This document shows, in pieces, positions 43,882 to 53,584 of a stretch of DNA of 64,000 nucleotides (position 1 is the stretch's first letter; every line of letters begins with the position of its first letter). The DNA is taken from NCBI RefSeq assembly GCF_014643455.1, contig NZ_BMJM01000004.1, forward strand, positions 248,001-312,000. Reading direction: 5' to 3'. The stretch is from Sandarakinorhabdus glacialis (GTDB lineage Bacteria > Pseudomonadota > Alphaproteobacteria > Sphingomonadales > Sphingomonadaceae). The notes beneath the pieces were generated by a model, which saw nothing but the letters and a program-made list of their open reading frames with translations, had not been told where the DNA came from and did not search any database. Made by a program: the position numbers and the translations under genes.

Positions 43882-45471
43882 TCAGTGTCGGAAATGCCGC
43901 ATCCCGGTGAACGCCATCGCCAGGCCGCGCTCGTCCGCCGCTGCGATGACATCCGCATCGCGAATCGACCCGCCCGGCTGGATGATCGCCGTCGCCCCGG
44001 CCTCGGCCGCCGAGATCAGGCCGTCGGCGAACGGGAAAAACGCGTCCGACGCCACGGCGCTGCCGATCGTCCGCGCCTCCGGCCAACCCGCCGTCCGCGC
44101 CGCATCGCCGGCCTTTACTGCCGCGATTCGCGTCGAATCGAGCCGGCTCATCTGCCCGGCGCCGATACCCGCTGTCGCGCCGTCCTTCGCATAGACGATG
44201 GCGTTCGATTTCACGTGCCGCGCCACGGTCCAGGCGAACAGCATGTCGGCCCATTCGGCCTCGGTCGGCGCGCGCTTCGTCACCACCCGGCAATCGCCGC
44301 GAGAAACCGCGCCGTTGTCGCGTGACTGCACCAGCATGCCGCCGCCGATCTGGCGCAGCGTCAACCCTGGCCGCCGCGGATCGGGCAATTCGCCGGTCAG
44401 CAACAGCCGCAGATTCTTCTTGGCCGCAAACACCGCCAGCGCGTCGCCATCGGCATCCGGCGCGATCACCACCTCGGTGAAGATGCCGGCGATCGCTTCC
44501 GCGGTCGGGCCATCGAGCCGGCCGTTGACGGCGATGATCCCGCCGAACGCCGAAACCGGGTCGCAATCGAACGCCGCTCTGTACGCCTCCGCCAGCGTCG
44601 TTCCCGTCGCGACGCCGCACGGATTGGCATGCTTGATGATCGCACACGCCGGCCCGCTGTCGCGAAATTCGGCGATCAGCTCGAGCGCGCCATCGGCATC
44701 GTTGAGATTATTGTAGCTGAGTTCCTTGCCCTGCACCTGGCGCGCCGCTGCGACGCCGCGCGCGCCGGTCTGCGGCAAATACAGCGCCGCCGACTGGTGC
44801 GGGTTCTCGCCATAACGCAGCGTGTCGGCCCGCGTCAGCGCCACCGGCAGCACCGCCGGGAACTGCTCGCCCTGGTCGGCAAAGGCGAACCAGCTTGCGA
44901 CCGCGGCGTCATAGGCCGCGGTATGGGCGAACGCTGCTGCCGCCAGCCGCTTGCGCAGCGCGAGGTCGGTCGCGCCGTCATTGGCATTGAGCGCCGCGAT
45001 CAGTTCGGCATACTGGCCGGGATCGGTCAGGATCGCCACGTCGCCGTGGTTTTTCGCCGACGACCGCACCATCGCCGGGCCGCCGATATCGATATTCTCG
45101 ATGATCTCGTCCCGCGCCGCGCCCTTCGCCACCGTCGCTGCGAACGGGTAGAGATTGATCACCGCAAGGTCGATCGGCACGATGCCGTTGTCGGCCATCG
45201 CCGCCACATGCGCCGCGTCGCCGCGCAGCGCCAGCAGGCCGCCATGGACCCGCGGGTGCAGCGTCTTGACCCGGCCGTCCATCATCTCGGGGCTGCCGGT
45301 CAATTCGGCGACATCGCGCACGTCATGGCCGTAACCGCGCAGTGCCGCCGCCGTGCCGCCGGTCGAAACCAGCTCGACGCCGTGCCGCACCAATGCCGCC
45401 GCCAGTGCTTCCAGCCCGCTCTTGTCGCTCACCGACAGCAGGGCCCGGCGAATTACTACAGTGTCACTCAT
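43882..45471 (-). CDS. purH: Bifunctional AICAR formyltransferase / IMP cyclohydrolase
   Basis: Last two steps of purine synthesis. The 529-residue protein starts with the IMP cyclohydrolase domain ([50 protein letters not shown]; about residues 1-200), followed by the AICAR transformylase domain ([45 protein letters not shown] with the catalytic KH pair, [25 protein letters not shown]). Length and domain order match PurH. The ATG is at 45471. The upstream gene (heparinase-like) on the same strand ends 10 bases before it, so purH is co-transcribed with it and with rpe. Confidence 0.96.
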   Translation of the reverse strand: MSDTVVIRRALLSVSDKSGLEALAAALVRHGVELVSTGGTAAALRGYGHDVRDVAELTGSPEMMDGRVKTLHPRVHGGLLALRGDAAHVAAMADNGIVPIDLAVINLYPFAATVAKGAARDEIIENIDIGGPAMVRSSAKNHGDVAILTDPGQYAELIAALNANDGATDLALRKRLAAAAFAHTAAYDAAVASWFAFADQGEQFPAVLPVALTRADTLRYGENPHQSAALYLPQTGARGVAAARQVQGKELSYNNLNDADGALELIAEFRDSGPACAIIKHANPCGVATGTTLAEAYRAAFDCDPVSAFGGIIAVNGRLDGPTAEAIAGIFTEVVIAPDADGDALAVFAAKKNLRLLLTGELPDPRRPGLTLRQIGGGMLVQSRDNGAVSRGDCRVVTKRAPTEAEWADMLFAWTVARHVKSNAIVYAKDGATAGIGAGQMSRLDSTRIAAVKAGDAARTAGWPEARTIGSAVASDAFFPFADGLISAAEAGATAIIQPGGSIRDADVIAAADERGLAMAFTGMRHFRH

Positions 45472-45481
45472 CTTCGTCTCT

Positions 45482-47251
45482 CTATTTGCCGGCGCGCCGA
45501 AAGCTCCAGCCGATGCTGGCCGCCGCCTTGTCGGTACGGCCGGATATCACCAGTTGCTGGGTCTTGTGAACCGTGCCGGCCGGATCGATCCACAGCGACG
45601 GCTCGATCGTCACCGCCCCGCTGCGCGTCTTCATCGCCCAGACGCGGCCCAGCGGCAGCTTGAGCAGCGCGCCCGCGCCATCCGCCGTCGGTGTCGCCGC
45701 AACCCCCGGCCCGAGGTGGAACCGCACGGCGAAATCGCGCTCCGGACGGCGCTGGAATCCCGATTTGGGCGCCGGCTCGATGACGTCCTCGCCGCGCAGG
45801 TCCTGGCCATCGGGCGACAGGAACAGCCGCCGCGCCACCATCATGCCGAATCGCCGCGCATAGCCGTCGTGCCCGGCCTCGAGCCACTGGCCCTGCTCGC
45901 TGCCGCGCACCTGGCACGTCACTTCCTCGACGCCGACCCCGAGCGCGCCCACCTCGCCCGTGCCGGTACCCGCATCGCGGATGCGCGTGCTGTTGGTATC
46001 GGCGATGGTCAGCGTCGAATGCGCCGATGTCGTCCGCAGGCCCGCCGCCAGCGCCGGCGACAACGGCACCAGCAAACCCCGGCTGCCACCGCAATTGGTG
46101 ATCACCCGCTCGGACCCGTCGCTCAATTCGAACGCCAGCGTCCCGGCATGGCCGCCTGCCGCGACGCGCGCGAGCGGCGGTGGTCCCGCATCGACGACGA
46201 CAATTGTTTTCGCCGCCGACAGCCGGTGATAGCCCGACCAGCGCCCGCCGCGGGTCAGCGCCGCGCCGGTGGCGGATCGCTTCGCCAGCATGTCCAGCCG
46301 TGCCGGCGCCATCGCCGCGCCGCCGTGCCACGCCCCGACAATGCCGTCGCCAAGTGCCAGCCCGCGCAAATTGGGCACCAGTCGCGACAGCGTATTGGCA
46401 AACAATGGCGGCGCCCGCAGCGACACCGCCGGGCAGCAGCCGGCCGCGAACAACAGCAGTTCCGCCAGCGCCTGCGCATCGACCGGCGCCCGCGTCGCGA
46501 TGCCGCCATCGGGCAACACCAGCGCGCCCAGCAGATTGTCCAGCCCGGCCATGGCCCTGGCGGTCCGCGCCTCGCCGCCCGGAATCAGCACGCCGGCGGC
46601 ATATAGCCCGGCCAGCGCCCAGGCCTTGGGCATCCCGTCGGGCAACCGGAACGCCGCCCGGTCGAGATGCCGCGCCCAGGTCGCCAGCGCCGAAAGCACC
46701 GCCGACCGATAAACCTGGTCGCTCGACGACAGGATCAGCGGCGCATGCCCAAGCGCGAACAGCAATCGCCGGCCGGTGACATCGGCACGCCAGGCATCGG
46801 CGTTGAAATCGCCGAACTGCGCCAGCCAGCATTTCACGATCGGTTCCGCGACCGCCGCGCCGGCCTTGCGATCGGAAGTGTGCGCCGCGAGGTCGCGCAG
46901 CCAGTCCCAGCCATTGGCCCAGTCGCGCCACGCGGCGCCGTGCGCCCGCTCGGTGAAATCGATGGCGCGCACCATCACCGTCTGCCCGGCATGGACCATC
47001 CGCCCCGCCGCAATCCGTTCGCCGACGCCCGCGTCGCCCGGCACCGGATCCTCCGGGACCCCGAGCAATTTCAGCGGGAAGCGCCCGCGCAGTCGCAACC
47101 GGTGCAGCGGCGTCGCATACAGCGAAGCACTGACCCGCGCCGCCAACCGTTCCGACAGCGACAGTCCGTGCCCGCCGCCGACGCGCAACAGGCGCCCGCC
47201 GTCGTCCCCGGTGTCGAAATCGTCGTCCGGCGGATCTGCGCGCTTGGCCAT
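45482..47251 (-). CDS. Heparinase II/III family protein
   Basis: A 589-residue protein of the polysaccharide lyase-like heparinase II/III family. Evidence is the N-terminal helical domain ([46 protein letters not shown]), then the C-terminal beta-sandwich ([64 protein letters not shown]). No signal peptide is seen. Family enzymes depolymerise uronic acid-containing polysaccharides. The protein is often next to rsmB, purH and rpe in sphingomonads, so its role may be conserved but is unproven. The ATG directly follows the rpe stop (TAAATG), so it is coupled to rpe. It sits between rpe and purH in one operon. Confidence 0.86.
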   Translation of the reverse strand: MAKRADPPDDDFDTGDDGGRLLRVGGGHGLSLSERLAARVSASLYATPLHRLRLRGRFPLKLLGVPEDPVPGDAGVGERIAAGRMVHAGQTVMVRAIDFTERAHGAAWRDWANGWDWLRDLAAHTSDRKAGAAVAEPIVKCWLAQFGDFNADAWRADVTGRRLLFALGHAPLILSSSDQVYRSAVLSALATWARHLDRAAFRLPDGMPKAWALAGLYAAGVLIPGGEARTARAMAGLDNLLGALVLPDGGIATRAPVDAQALAELLLFAAGCCPAVSLRAPPLFANTLSRLVPNLRGLALGDGIVGAWHGGAAMAPARLDMLAKRSATGAALTRGGRWSGYHRLSAAKTIVVVDAGPPPLARVAAGGHAGTLAFELSDGSERVITNCGGSRGLLVPLSPALAAGLRTTSAHSTLTIADTNSTRIRDAGTGTGEVGALGVGVEEVTCQVRGSEQGQWLEAGHDGYARRFGMMVARRLFLSPDGQDLRGEDVIEPAPKSGFQRRPERDFAVRFHLGPGVAATPTADGAGALLKLPLGRVWAMKTRSGAVTIEPSLWIDPAGTVHKTQQLVISGRTDKAAASIGWSFRRAGK

Positions 47252-47911
47252 TTATCCGCGCAGGCCGGCGATATTGGCGGCATACTGGCCGGGGCCACCC
47301 TTGAACGTCGCGGTGCCGGCAACCAGCACATCGGCGCCCGCCGAAATCGCCGCGACCGCGGTGACCTGGTCGATGCCGCCGTCGACCTGCAGGTCGATCA
47401 CCTTGCCGGTCTTGTCGATTGCCTTGCGGATCGCCTCGATCTTGCGCAATTGGCTGTCGATGAAGCTTTGCCCGCCGAACCCCGGGTTGACGCTCATCAC
47501 CAGCACCAGGTCGATATCCTCGAGCACATAGTCGAGCATCTTGGCCGGCGTCGCGGGGTTGAGCGACACGCCCGCCTTCTTGCCCAGCCCCTTGATGCGC
47601 TGGATCGAGCGGTGCAGATGCGGTCCCGCCTCGGGGTGGACGGTCAATATATCGGCCCCCGCGTCGGCGAACGCATCGAGATACGGGTCGGCCGGCGAGA
47701 TCATCAAATGGACGTCCATGACCAGCGACGTGTGCGGCCGGATCGCCTTGACCACCATCGGGCCTATCGTGATGTTGGGCACGAAATGCCCGTCCATGAC
47801 ATCGACATGGATATAATCGGCGCCGGCGGCCTCGAGGGCGCGGATCTCCTCGCCCAATCGGGAAAAATCGGCCGACAGGATGGAGGGAGCGATGCGGACG
47901 GCTTGTTGCAT
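47252..47911 (-). CDS. rpe: Ribulose-phosphate 3-epimerase
   Basis: Interconverts ribulose 5-phosphate and xylulose 5-phosphate in the pentose phosphate pathway, 219 residues, TIM barrel. Conserved segments are [36 protein letters not shown] (metal-binding His and catalytic Asp), [38 protein letters not shown] and [12 protein letters not shown] with the second Asp. All catalytic positions are intact. It leads the rpe-heparinase-purH operon, whose genes are separated by 0 and 10 bases. The ATG is at 47911. Confidence 0.96.
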   Translation of the reverse strand: MQQAVRIAPSILSADFSRLGEEIRALEAAGADYIHVDVMDGHFVPNITIGPMVVKAIRPHTSLVMDVHLMISPADPYLDAFADAGADILTVHPEAGPHLHRSIQRIKGLGKKAGVSLNPATPAKMLDYVLEDIDLVLVMSVNPGFGGQSFIDSQLRKIEAIRKAIDKTGKVIDLQVDGGIDQVTAVAAISAGADVLVAGTATFKGGPGQYAANIAGLRG

Positions 47912-47958
47912 CCGGATGCTCTAGCAGCGCCGGCCACCGCCGGGTAGGGCCGCTGCGC

Positions 47959-48624
47959 CTAAATCGGCTCGTCGACCGCGAGCGCGTCTTCTCTGCCGCC
48001 CGGCAAGGCGCGAGCGTACAGGGTCAGCGCCAGCATCACGCCGCTCGCGACCCACAAGGCGCGCGATCCGATCGCCATCTGGGTGATGCCGCCGAGCATG
48101 GCGCCTGCCACCATGCCGAGGAACAGCGTCGCCGGTGCCACCCACCCCAGCCGGTCGCCGCCGAGGATGGCGGTGGCGATGCGCTTGCCGACCCGGACCA
48201 GCGCCCCGGTCATATAGGTCAGGCCGACCTTCACCTCGCCGTTTTCGGCAAAGACCGTATTCTTGGCGCCCATGCTCGCCGCCAGCACCAGTACGGCGGG
48301 CACCATCAGGCCCAGCTCGAGACCGAGCGCCGCCACGGCCAGCATCCCCGTCACCAGCCACAGCACGCCGGCGCGCTGGCGTTTGCCGGCGGCGCGGCCG
48401 ACGAGCGATCCGGCGACCACACCGCCGACGAAGGCGGTGATCAGGCCGGCACCCAGCGCCAGATTGCCGAGGCGCCCGGCCAGCCCCAGCCCGACCTTGG
48501 TGACGTTGCCGCTCATGAACGACACGAACAGCCCGCCCGATGTCAGCCACCCGACCGCGTCGACAAAGCCTGCATTCGCCGAAAGCATGGCGGCAAACAA
48601 TCGCGTCCGCCGATCTTCAAGCAT
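47959..48624 (-). CDS. YoaK/DUF1275 family membrane protein
   Basis: A 221-residue integral membrane protein with about six helices. The N-terminal FAAMLSANAGFVDAVGWLTSGGLFVSFMSGNVTKVGL is the family signature, followed by LVFLAA-type VLVLAASMGAKNTVFAENGEVKVGLTYMTGALVRVGKRIA. The biological role of DUF1275 proteins is unknown; a transport function is guessed from structure. The ATG at 48624 begins MLEDRRTRLF. It is 47 bases upstream of rpe and just downstream of rsmB (6-base gap), so it may be transcribed with both. Confidence 0.87.
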   Translation of the reverse strand: MLEDRRTRLFAAMLSANAGFVDAVGWLTSGGLFVSFMSGNVTKVGLGLAGRLGNLALGAGLITAFVGGVVAGSLVGRAAGKRQRAGVLWLVTGMLAVAALGLELGLMVPAVLVLAASMGAKNTVFAENGEVKVGLTYMTGALVRVGKRIATAILGGDRLGWVAPATLFLGMVAGAMLGGITQMAIGSRALWVASGVMLALTLYARALPGGREDALAVDEPI

Positions 48625-48630
48625 GGCTGT

Positions 48631-49953
48631 TCACGCCAGTTTGCGAAACCGCGAGATGAAAAACCCGTCCATGCCGCCTTCGTTCTCGAGCATTCCCGGC
48701 AACGTCCGCAGCCAGCCATCAGCGGTCGCCTCGAGCCCCAGCGGCAGTTCGTCCGCCGCGAACGGCGTCCGCGGCAGCGTCGCCACCACCCGCTCGGCGA
48801 CCCGCTCGCCCTCGCGCGGATCGAGCGAGCAGGTGGCGTAAACCAGCGTCCCGCCCGGCTTCAGCCACGCCGCCGCCCGCCGCAGCAACGCCGCCTGCAA
48901 CAACGTCAGCGGCGTCAGGTCGCGCGAGCCCTTCAGATGCAGCACATCGGGGTGCCGCCGAAAAATCCCCGTCGCCGAACACGGCGCATCGAGCAAAATC
49001 CGGTCGAACAGCCGCCCCGGCTCCCAGCGCAGCGCGTCGCCGACCACCAGTGTCGCCGACAGCCTCGTCCGCGCCAGATTCTCGCGCACCCGTTCGAGCC
49101 GCGCCTCCGACACATCGACCGCCGTCACCTCGGCCCCCAGCGCCGCCAATTGCAACGTCTTGCCGCCCGGCGCCGCGCACAGGTCGAGCACCGATTCGCC
49201 CGCCTGCGCCCCCAGCAATCGCACCGGCAGGCTCGCCGCCACATCCTGCACCCACCAGGCACCCTCGGCGAACCCCGGCCATTCGGTCAGGGCCCCGCCC
49301 AGCTCCTTGTGACGCCGCACCCGCACATGCCCCGGCAGCAGCGAAACCCCGCCCAGCGCCTCGGCCCATTTCGCCGTCTCGGCCGGATCGCGCAGCGTCA
49401 AATCGGTCGCCGGCTCCTCGGCCAGCGATCGCGCCGCCGCCTCGGCCACTTCCGGACCCCAATCCATCGCCCAGCGGATCGCGAACAGATCCGGCAGATG
49501 CGGCACTTCGGGCAGGATCGCCTCGCCGCGCATCAGATTGCCGAGCACGCCATGCACCAGCCGCCGCGGGCCACCCTCGACCAGCGGCAACGCCGTCGCT
49601 ACCGCGGCGTGCTGCGGCGTGCCCAGCTTCAGCCAGCCCGCCAGCGCGATCCGCAGCACCATCCGCGCCCGTGCATCGTCGGGCAACGGCTTTGGCGTCG
49701 CCGAATCGATCAGCGCATCGAGGTCGGGCAACCAGCGGAGCACCGTCGACGCCAGATGCCGCGCCAGCGCGCGATCATTGGCCATGGTGATGCCATCGAG
49801 GCTCGAATCGATCGCCAGTTCCAGGGGCGACCCGCGCCCGAGCACCGCCATCAACAGCCGCAACGCCCCCTTACGCGCCGGCACGCCTTGCGTCGCCTGG
49901 ACCGGCTTTTCCTTCTGCGCCCGGGGTTCGAAACTAGCGATTACCGCCTCCAA
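48631..49953 (-). CDS. rsmB: 16S rRNA (cytosine-C5)-methyltransferase, RsmB/NOP family
   Basis: RNA methyltransferase using SAM to modify a cytosine of 16S rRNA, 440 residues. An N-terminal NusB-like helical domain (RKGALRLLMAVLGRG, ARMVLRIALAGWLKLG) precedes the Rossmann methyltransferase domain: SVLDLCAAPGGKTLQLAALG, VTAVDVSEARLERVRENLART, RILLDAPCSATGIFRRHPDV (first catalytic Cys) and TLVYATCSLDPREGE (second catalytic Cys). The start appears to be TTG at 49953, overlapping the SDR gene by 20 bases. An alternative is an internal GTG. The gene is downstream of the SDR on the same strand. Confidence 0.92.
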   Translation of the reverse strand: MEAVIASFEPRAQKEKPVQATQGVPARKGALRLLMAVLGRGSPLELAIDSSLDGITMANDRALARHLASTVLRWLPDLDALIDSATPKPLPDDARARMVLRIALAGWLKLGTPQHAAVATALPLVEGGPRRLVHGVLGNLMRGEAILPEVPHLPDLFAIRWAMDWGPEVAEAAARSLAEEPATDLTLRDPAETAKWAEALGGVSLLPGHVRVRRHKELGGALTEWPGFAEGAWWVQDVAASLPVRLLGAQAGESVLDLCAAPGGKTLQLAALGAEVTAVDVSEARLERVRENLARTRLSATLVVGDALRWEPGRLFDRILLDAPCSATGIFRRHPDVLHLKGSRDLTPLTLLQAALLRRAAAWLKPGGTLVYATCSLDPREGERVAERVVATLPRTPFAADELPLGLEATADGWLRTLPGMLENEGGMDGFFISRFRKLA

Positions 49954-50761
49954 TGAATGCGCCGATGCGCTTGAAATAATTGACCGGAAACAGCCGCGTC
50001 ATCAAGTCGATGAATCGCGCATCGGACCCGATCAGCACCCGGTGCTGCCGCTTTTCCATGCCCGCGACGATGATCGCAGCTGCCTGCTGGGGCGTCGTCT
50101 TTGCCGCTTTCTCGAATTCCGCGGCAAAATCAAGGTCCGTCCGTTGTCCCGGCATGCCGGCAATGCGCTTCGAATTCCGCGCCACATTGGTGCTGACACC
50201 GCCCGGATGCACCCGGATGACGCAGATGTTCGGGTCGGTCACCCCCAGTTCGAGATACAGCGCCTCGGTCAGGCCGCGCACGGCATATTTCGAGGCATTA
50301 TAAGCACTTTGCGTCGGATAACCCATCATCCCGAACACCGACGAGATATTCACCAGCCACGCCCGGTCAGCTTTCCGCAGATGCGGAATCGCCGCCCGGC
50401 AACCCTCCACAACCCCGCCGAAATTCACCGCCATCACCCGGTTGAAATCCTCGCGCGGACAATCGGCGAACGGCGCCACCACGGACAGTCCGGCATTGTT
50501 GATGATCCCGTCGAGCCGCCCGAATTCGGCCGCCGCCCCATCGACCCACGCCGCCAGCGCCGCCGTATCGGTTACATCGAGCACCGTCACGCTAGCCGGC
50601 CGATTGCCCAGCAACCGCTTCGTCTCGGCCAGCCCCACAGCATCCATGTCGGCGAGCGCCAGCACCGCGCCCTTGCCCGCCAGGTCGATCGCCAGCGCCC
50701 GCCCGATGCCGCTACCGGCGCCGGTCACCGCGATCACCCTGTCCTCGAACGATCCTGCCAC
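49934..50761 (-). CDS. SDR family NAD(P)-dependent oxidoreductase
   Basis: Classical short-chain dehydrogenase, 275 residues. The cofactor motif is TGAGSGIGRA (TGxxxGxG), with INNAGLSVVAPFADC (NNAG), catalytic S in LVNISSVFGMMG, and YNASKYAVRGLTEAL supplying Y-xxx-K. PGGVST follows. The C-terminus is long, with a hydrophobic end, common in SDRs acting on lipids or retinoid-like compounds. The substrate is unknown. GTG 50761 is chosen because AAGGGG precedes it; an in-frame TTG at 50791 would add 10 residues. It overlaps rsmB and is divergent from the DUF1674 gene at 50849. Confidence 0.88.
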   Translation of the reverse strand: MAGSFEDRVIAVTGAGSGIGRALAIDLAGKGAVLALADMDAVGLAETKRLLGNRPASVTVLDVTDTAALAAWVDGAAAEFGRLDGIINNAGLSVVAPFADCPREDFNRVMAVNFGGVVEGCRAAIPHLRKADRAWLVNISSVFGMMGYPTQSAYNASKYAVRGLTEALYLELGVTDPNICVIRVHPGGVSTNVARNSKRIAGMPGQRTDLDFAAEFEKAAKTTPQQAAAIIVAGMEKRQHRVLIGSDARFIDLMTRLFPVNYFKRIGAFIGGGNR

Positions 50762-50848
50762 GATGCCGCTGCCCCTTCCGCCGGCGTCCAAGCACGCCTA
50801 TTCTGTCCGCCACCTAGCGCACCCGCGCCTATTCCGGAAATTCATCTG

Positions 50849-50992
50849 ATGACCGACGAAAAACCCGTGGAGCCGGTAAAGCCCGAAACCCCGCCCCCTG
50901 CGCCCGAACCAAAGGAAGTCGGAGGCCGCCCCGGTCTCGACCCCGTCCGCTACGGCGACTGGGAAAAAGGCGGTATCGCCGTCGATTTCTGA
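50849..50992 (+). CDS. DUF1674 / SDHAF4-like succinate dehydrogenase assembly factor
   Basis: A small 47-residue protein. Its Pro/Glu/Lys-rich first half (VKPETPPPAPEPKE) is probably disordered. Its second half, GGRPGLDPVRYGDWEKGGIA with VDF at the end, is the SDHAF4/DUF1674 signature. Eukaryotic SDHAF4 binds the flavinated SdhA subunit and helps assemble complex II, and bacterial members are thought to do the same. ATG 50849 lies 87 bases from the divergent SDR gene. It is monocistronic or first before the HNH gene at 51117. Confidence 0.85.
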   Translation: MTDEKPVEPVKPETPPPAPEPKEVGGRPGLDPVRYGDWEKGGIAVDF

Positions 50993-51116
50993 CGCCCTGG
51001 CCGCTGTTGCGTCGGCGCCGACAACCGCGAGCCCCCCCACGCCGAAAAGGCTGGTGTGTCATTACGGACCGCTCCGCTATAGGCAGGCGGCGCATCTTCA
51101 GAAATCAGGCAGACGC

Positions 51117-51455
51117 ATGGCCCGCAGACAGTCGAGACAGGATCCCTACGGCGACCTGCAAGCCGAACAGGAGCCGCCGGTGGTGGCGCCGCCCTGCTGG
51201 CTCTGTGGCCGTCTGACCGGCAAGACCGTCATCGCGCATCATCCCGTGCCCAAGAGCCGCGGCGGGCGCGATGTCGTTCCCATGCACCCCATCTGCCAGC
51301 AGATGCTGATCGCCAACTTCACCAATTCGGAGCTGCAACGTCACGGCATGGACGTGGAAGGGCTGCTGGCCGAACCCGGCGTGCGCAAATTCGTCGACTG
51401 GGTCGCGAAAAAGGACCCCGATTTCACCGCGACCCTGACCAAGAAGCAGCGCTGA
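51117..51455 (+). CDS. HNH domain protein, possibly catalytically altered
   Basis: A 112-residue protein with a partial HNH/McrA-like fold. PPCWLCGRL gives a C-x2-C pair, and IAHHPVPKSRGGRDVVPMHP supplies the HH region and KSRGG. In typical members, the next segment is C-x2-C-H-x3-H with an ANFTN-like sequence; here it reads ICQQMLIANFTNSELQRHG, so only one Cys is visible and the His positions are Gln/Ile. It may have lost nuclease activity or use other ligands. The first 15 residues are basic (MARRQSRQDPYG). ATG 51117 follows weak upstream purines. Function is unknown. Confidence 0.74.
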   Translation: MARRQSRQDPYGDLQAEQEPPVVAPPCWLCGRLTGKTVIAHHPVPKSRGGRDVVPMHPICQQMLIANFTNSELQRHGMDVEGLLAEPGVRKFVDWVAKKDPDFTATLTKKQR

Positions 51456-51502
51456 CCCGAAGTCGGCGTTCCGGCGTGTCCGGCTCCGCCTTCACTGCCC
51501 CG

Positions 51503-52477
51503 CTATTCGGCCTTCAGCGGCCGCGCCAGCAACCGCGCCACCGTCTCCCGTATCGGTGCCCCCGCCAGCAACGCCGCCACGCCTTCGGCGATCGGCATCT
51601 CGACCCCGACGGCGCGTGCCGCCTCGACCAGCACCGGGGCGGTCGACGCGCCCTCCGCCACTGTCCGCGTCGCCGCCAGCAAGTCGGCCACCGTCTCCCC
51701 CCGCCCGATCCCCAGCCCCAAAGTGAAATTCCGGCTGTTCGGCGACGAGCACGTCAGCACGAGGTCGCCCAGCCCTGACAGGCCGGCCAGCGTCTCCGCC
51801 CGCGCCCCCCGTGCCAGCCCGAAGCGCGTCATCTCGGCAAAGCCGCGCGCAATCAACGCCGCCCGTGCATTCAACCCCAGCCCGGCGCCCTCGACGACCC
51901 CGCAGGCAATCGCCAGCACGTTCTTCACCGCGCCGCCGATCTCCGCCCCGGTCACATCGTCCGAATAATACGGCCGGAACGCCGGCCGCGCCAACCGCGC
52001 CGTCAGCGTCTCGCCCAAGGCCTCGTCGGCGCACGCCAGCGTCACCGCCGTCGGCAGGCCGCGCGCCACTTCGCCGGCAAAGGTCGGCCCGGACAAGATC
52101 GCCACCGGCAAATCCGCCCCCGCTACATCGGCGACAACCTCGGCCATCAGCAGCAGCGACCCGGCCTCGATGCCCTTCGCACACAACACCAACGTCGGCT
52201 GGTGCTCGAGCGGACTCGCCGCCAGCACCCGCCGCAAATGCTGTGCCGGTGCCACCACCAGCCAGGTCGACACGCGCGCCAACTCGCCCATGTCGCCGGT
52301 CGCATGGATGCGCGGGCTGAGCGTCACCCCCGGCAGGAAGTCGCGGTTTTCGTGGGCGTCGTTGATCCCCGAGATTACCTCGGGCTCGCGCGCCCACAAC
52401 AGGACATGCTCGGTCTCGGCGAGGACCTGCGCCAGCGCCGTCCCCCAAGCGCCGCCGCCGATCACGCCGATGGTCAT
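51503..52477 (-). CDS. gpsA: NAD(P)H-dependent glycerol-3-phosphate dehydrogenase
   Basis: Makes sn-glycerol 3-phosphate from dihydroxyacetone phosphate for phospholipid synthesis, 324 residues. Motifs are IGVIGGGAWGTALAQVLAE (cofactor binding), HLRRVLAASPLEHQPTLVLCAKGIE, LSGPTFAGEVARGLPTAVTLA, GAEIGGAVKNVLAIACGVVEG (catalytic Lys in KN), and TCSSPNSRNFTLGLGIGRG. Length and order match GpsA. It is the third gene of the minus-strand operon MATE-tsaD-gpsA, 30 bases after tsaD. tsaD-gpsA pairing is common in alphaproteobacteria. Confidence 0.95.
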   Translation of the reverse strand: MTIGVIGGGAWGTALAQVLAETEHVLLWAREPEVISGINDAHENRDFLPGVTLSPRIHATGDMGELARVSTWLVVAPAQHLRRVLAASPLEHQPTLVLCAKGIEAGSLLLMAEVVADVAGADLPVAILSGPTFAGEVARGLPTAVTLACADEALGETLTARLARPAFRPYYSDDVTGAEIGGAVKNVLAIACGVVEGAGLGLNARAALIARGFAEMTRFGLARGARAETLAGLSGLGDLVLTCSSPNSRNFTLGLGIGRGETVADLLAATRTVAEGASTAPVLVEAARAVGVEMPIAEGVAALLAGAPIRETVARLLARPLKAE

Positions 52478-52507
52478 TGTTCTGTTCCTAACACCGCAAC
52501 AATCCGC

Positions 52508-53584
52508 CTACGCCCGCACGCCCGCGCCCCGCACCGCCTCCGCCCCCGGATCGAGCGGCCACCGTGGCCGTGCCGGCGTGTCCATGCCATCGCCCAGCCC
52601 CAGCGCTTCGCGTTCGGCATCACCCAGCGCCAGCCGCTCGGCCCCCGCCCAGGCAATCATCGCCGCGTTATCGGTGCACAGCCACAACGGCGGCGCGACA
52701 AATCCCAATCCCTGCGTCTCGGCCAACCCCGCCAGCGCTCCCCGGATATGCTGGTTCGACGCCACGCCGCCCGCCACCACCAGCGCCGTCGCCTGCGGGA
52801 ACGCCGTCATCGCCCGCCTGGTCCGGTCGATCAGGCAATCGGTCGCCGCCGCCTGGAAACCCGCCGCCAGATCATCGCGGTCCTGCGCGGTCTTGTCGGG
52901 CAGCGCCGCCCACGCCCTCAGCACCGCCGATTTTAGCCCGGCGAACGAAAAATGCGGTTCGGCACTGCCGAGCAACGGGCGCGGCAAGGCAAACCGCTTC
53001 GCATTGCCCGATTTCGCCGCCCGCTCGACCGCCGGCCCTCCCGGAAAGCCGAGCCCGAGCACCTTCGCCGTCTTGTCGAAAGCCTCGCCGATCGCATCGT
53101 CGATCGTCGTCGCCAGCCGCCGATAGCGCCCGACGCCCTCGACCCCGAGCAACTGGCAATGCCCGCCCGAAACCAGCAGCAGCAAATACGGGAACTGCAG
53201 GCCCGCATCCGCCAGCCGCGGCGACAGCGCATGGCCCTCGAGATGGTTGATCGCCAGCAACGGCTTGCCGGCGCCCCACGCCAGCGCCTTACCGGTTACC
53301 AGCCCGACCATGACGCCGCCGATCAGCCCCGGCCCCGCCGTCGCCGCCACCGCATCGACATCGGCGAGCGTGACGCCCGCCTCGGCGAGCACCTCCGCCA
53401 CCATCGGCGTCAACCGATCGGCGTGCGCCCGCGCTGCCAGTTCGGGCACGACGCCGCCGAACGGCCGGTGCGCCTCGTCCTGGCTGGCGATGCGCTGCGC
53501 CACGATCGTCCGGTCGCCGCGTACCAGCGCGACGGCGGTTTCGTCGCACGACGATTCGATTCCCAGGATCAGGCGATCATTCAC
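52508..53584 (-). CDS. tsaD: tRNA N6-adenosine threonylcarbamoyltransferase TsaD
   Basis: Transfers threonylcarbamoyl from threonylcarbamoyl-AMP to A37 of ANN-decoding tRNAs (t6A), 358 residues, ASKHA fold. Signature segments are [34 protein letters not shown] with the metal-binding His (usual HxExH shown as INHLEGHAL), [19 protein letters not shown], and [15 protein letters not shown] 53584 overlaps the stop of the MATE gene (GTGA). The plain frame runs 366 codons further upstream, but that part is antisense-free MATE coding region in another frame and is rejected. It functions with TsaB/TsaE elsewhere. Confidence 0.95.
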   Translation of the reverse strand: MNDRLILGIESSCDETAVALVRGDRTIVAQRIASQDEAHRPFGGVVPELAARAHADRLTPMVAEVLAEAGVTLADVDAVAATAGPGLIGGVMVGLVTGKALAWGAGKPLLAINHLEGHALSPRLADAGLQFPYLLLLVSGGHCQLLGVEGVGRYRRLATTIDDAIGEAFDKTAKVLGLGFPGGPAVERAAKSGNAKRFALPRPLLGSAEPHFSFAGLKSAVLRAWAALPDKTAQDRDDLAAGFQAAATDCLIDRTRRAMTAFPQATALVVAGGVASNQHIRGALAGLAETQGLGFVAPPLWLCTDNAAMIAWAGAERLALGDAEREALGLGDGMDTPARPRWPLDPGAEAVRGAGVRA

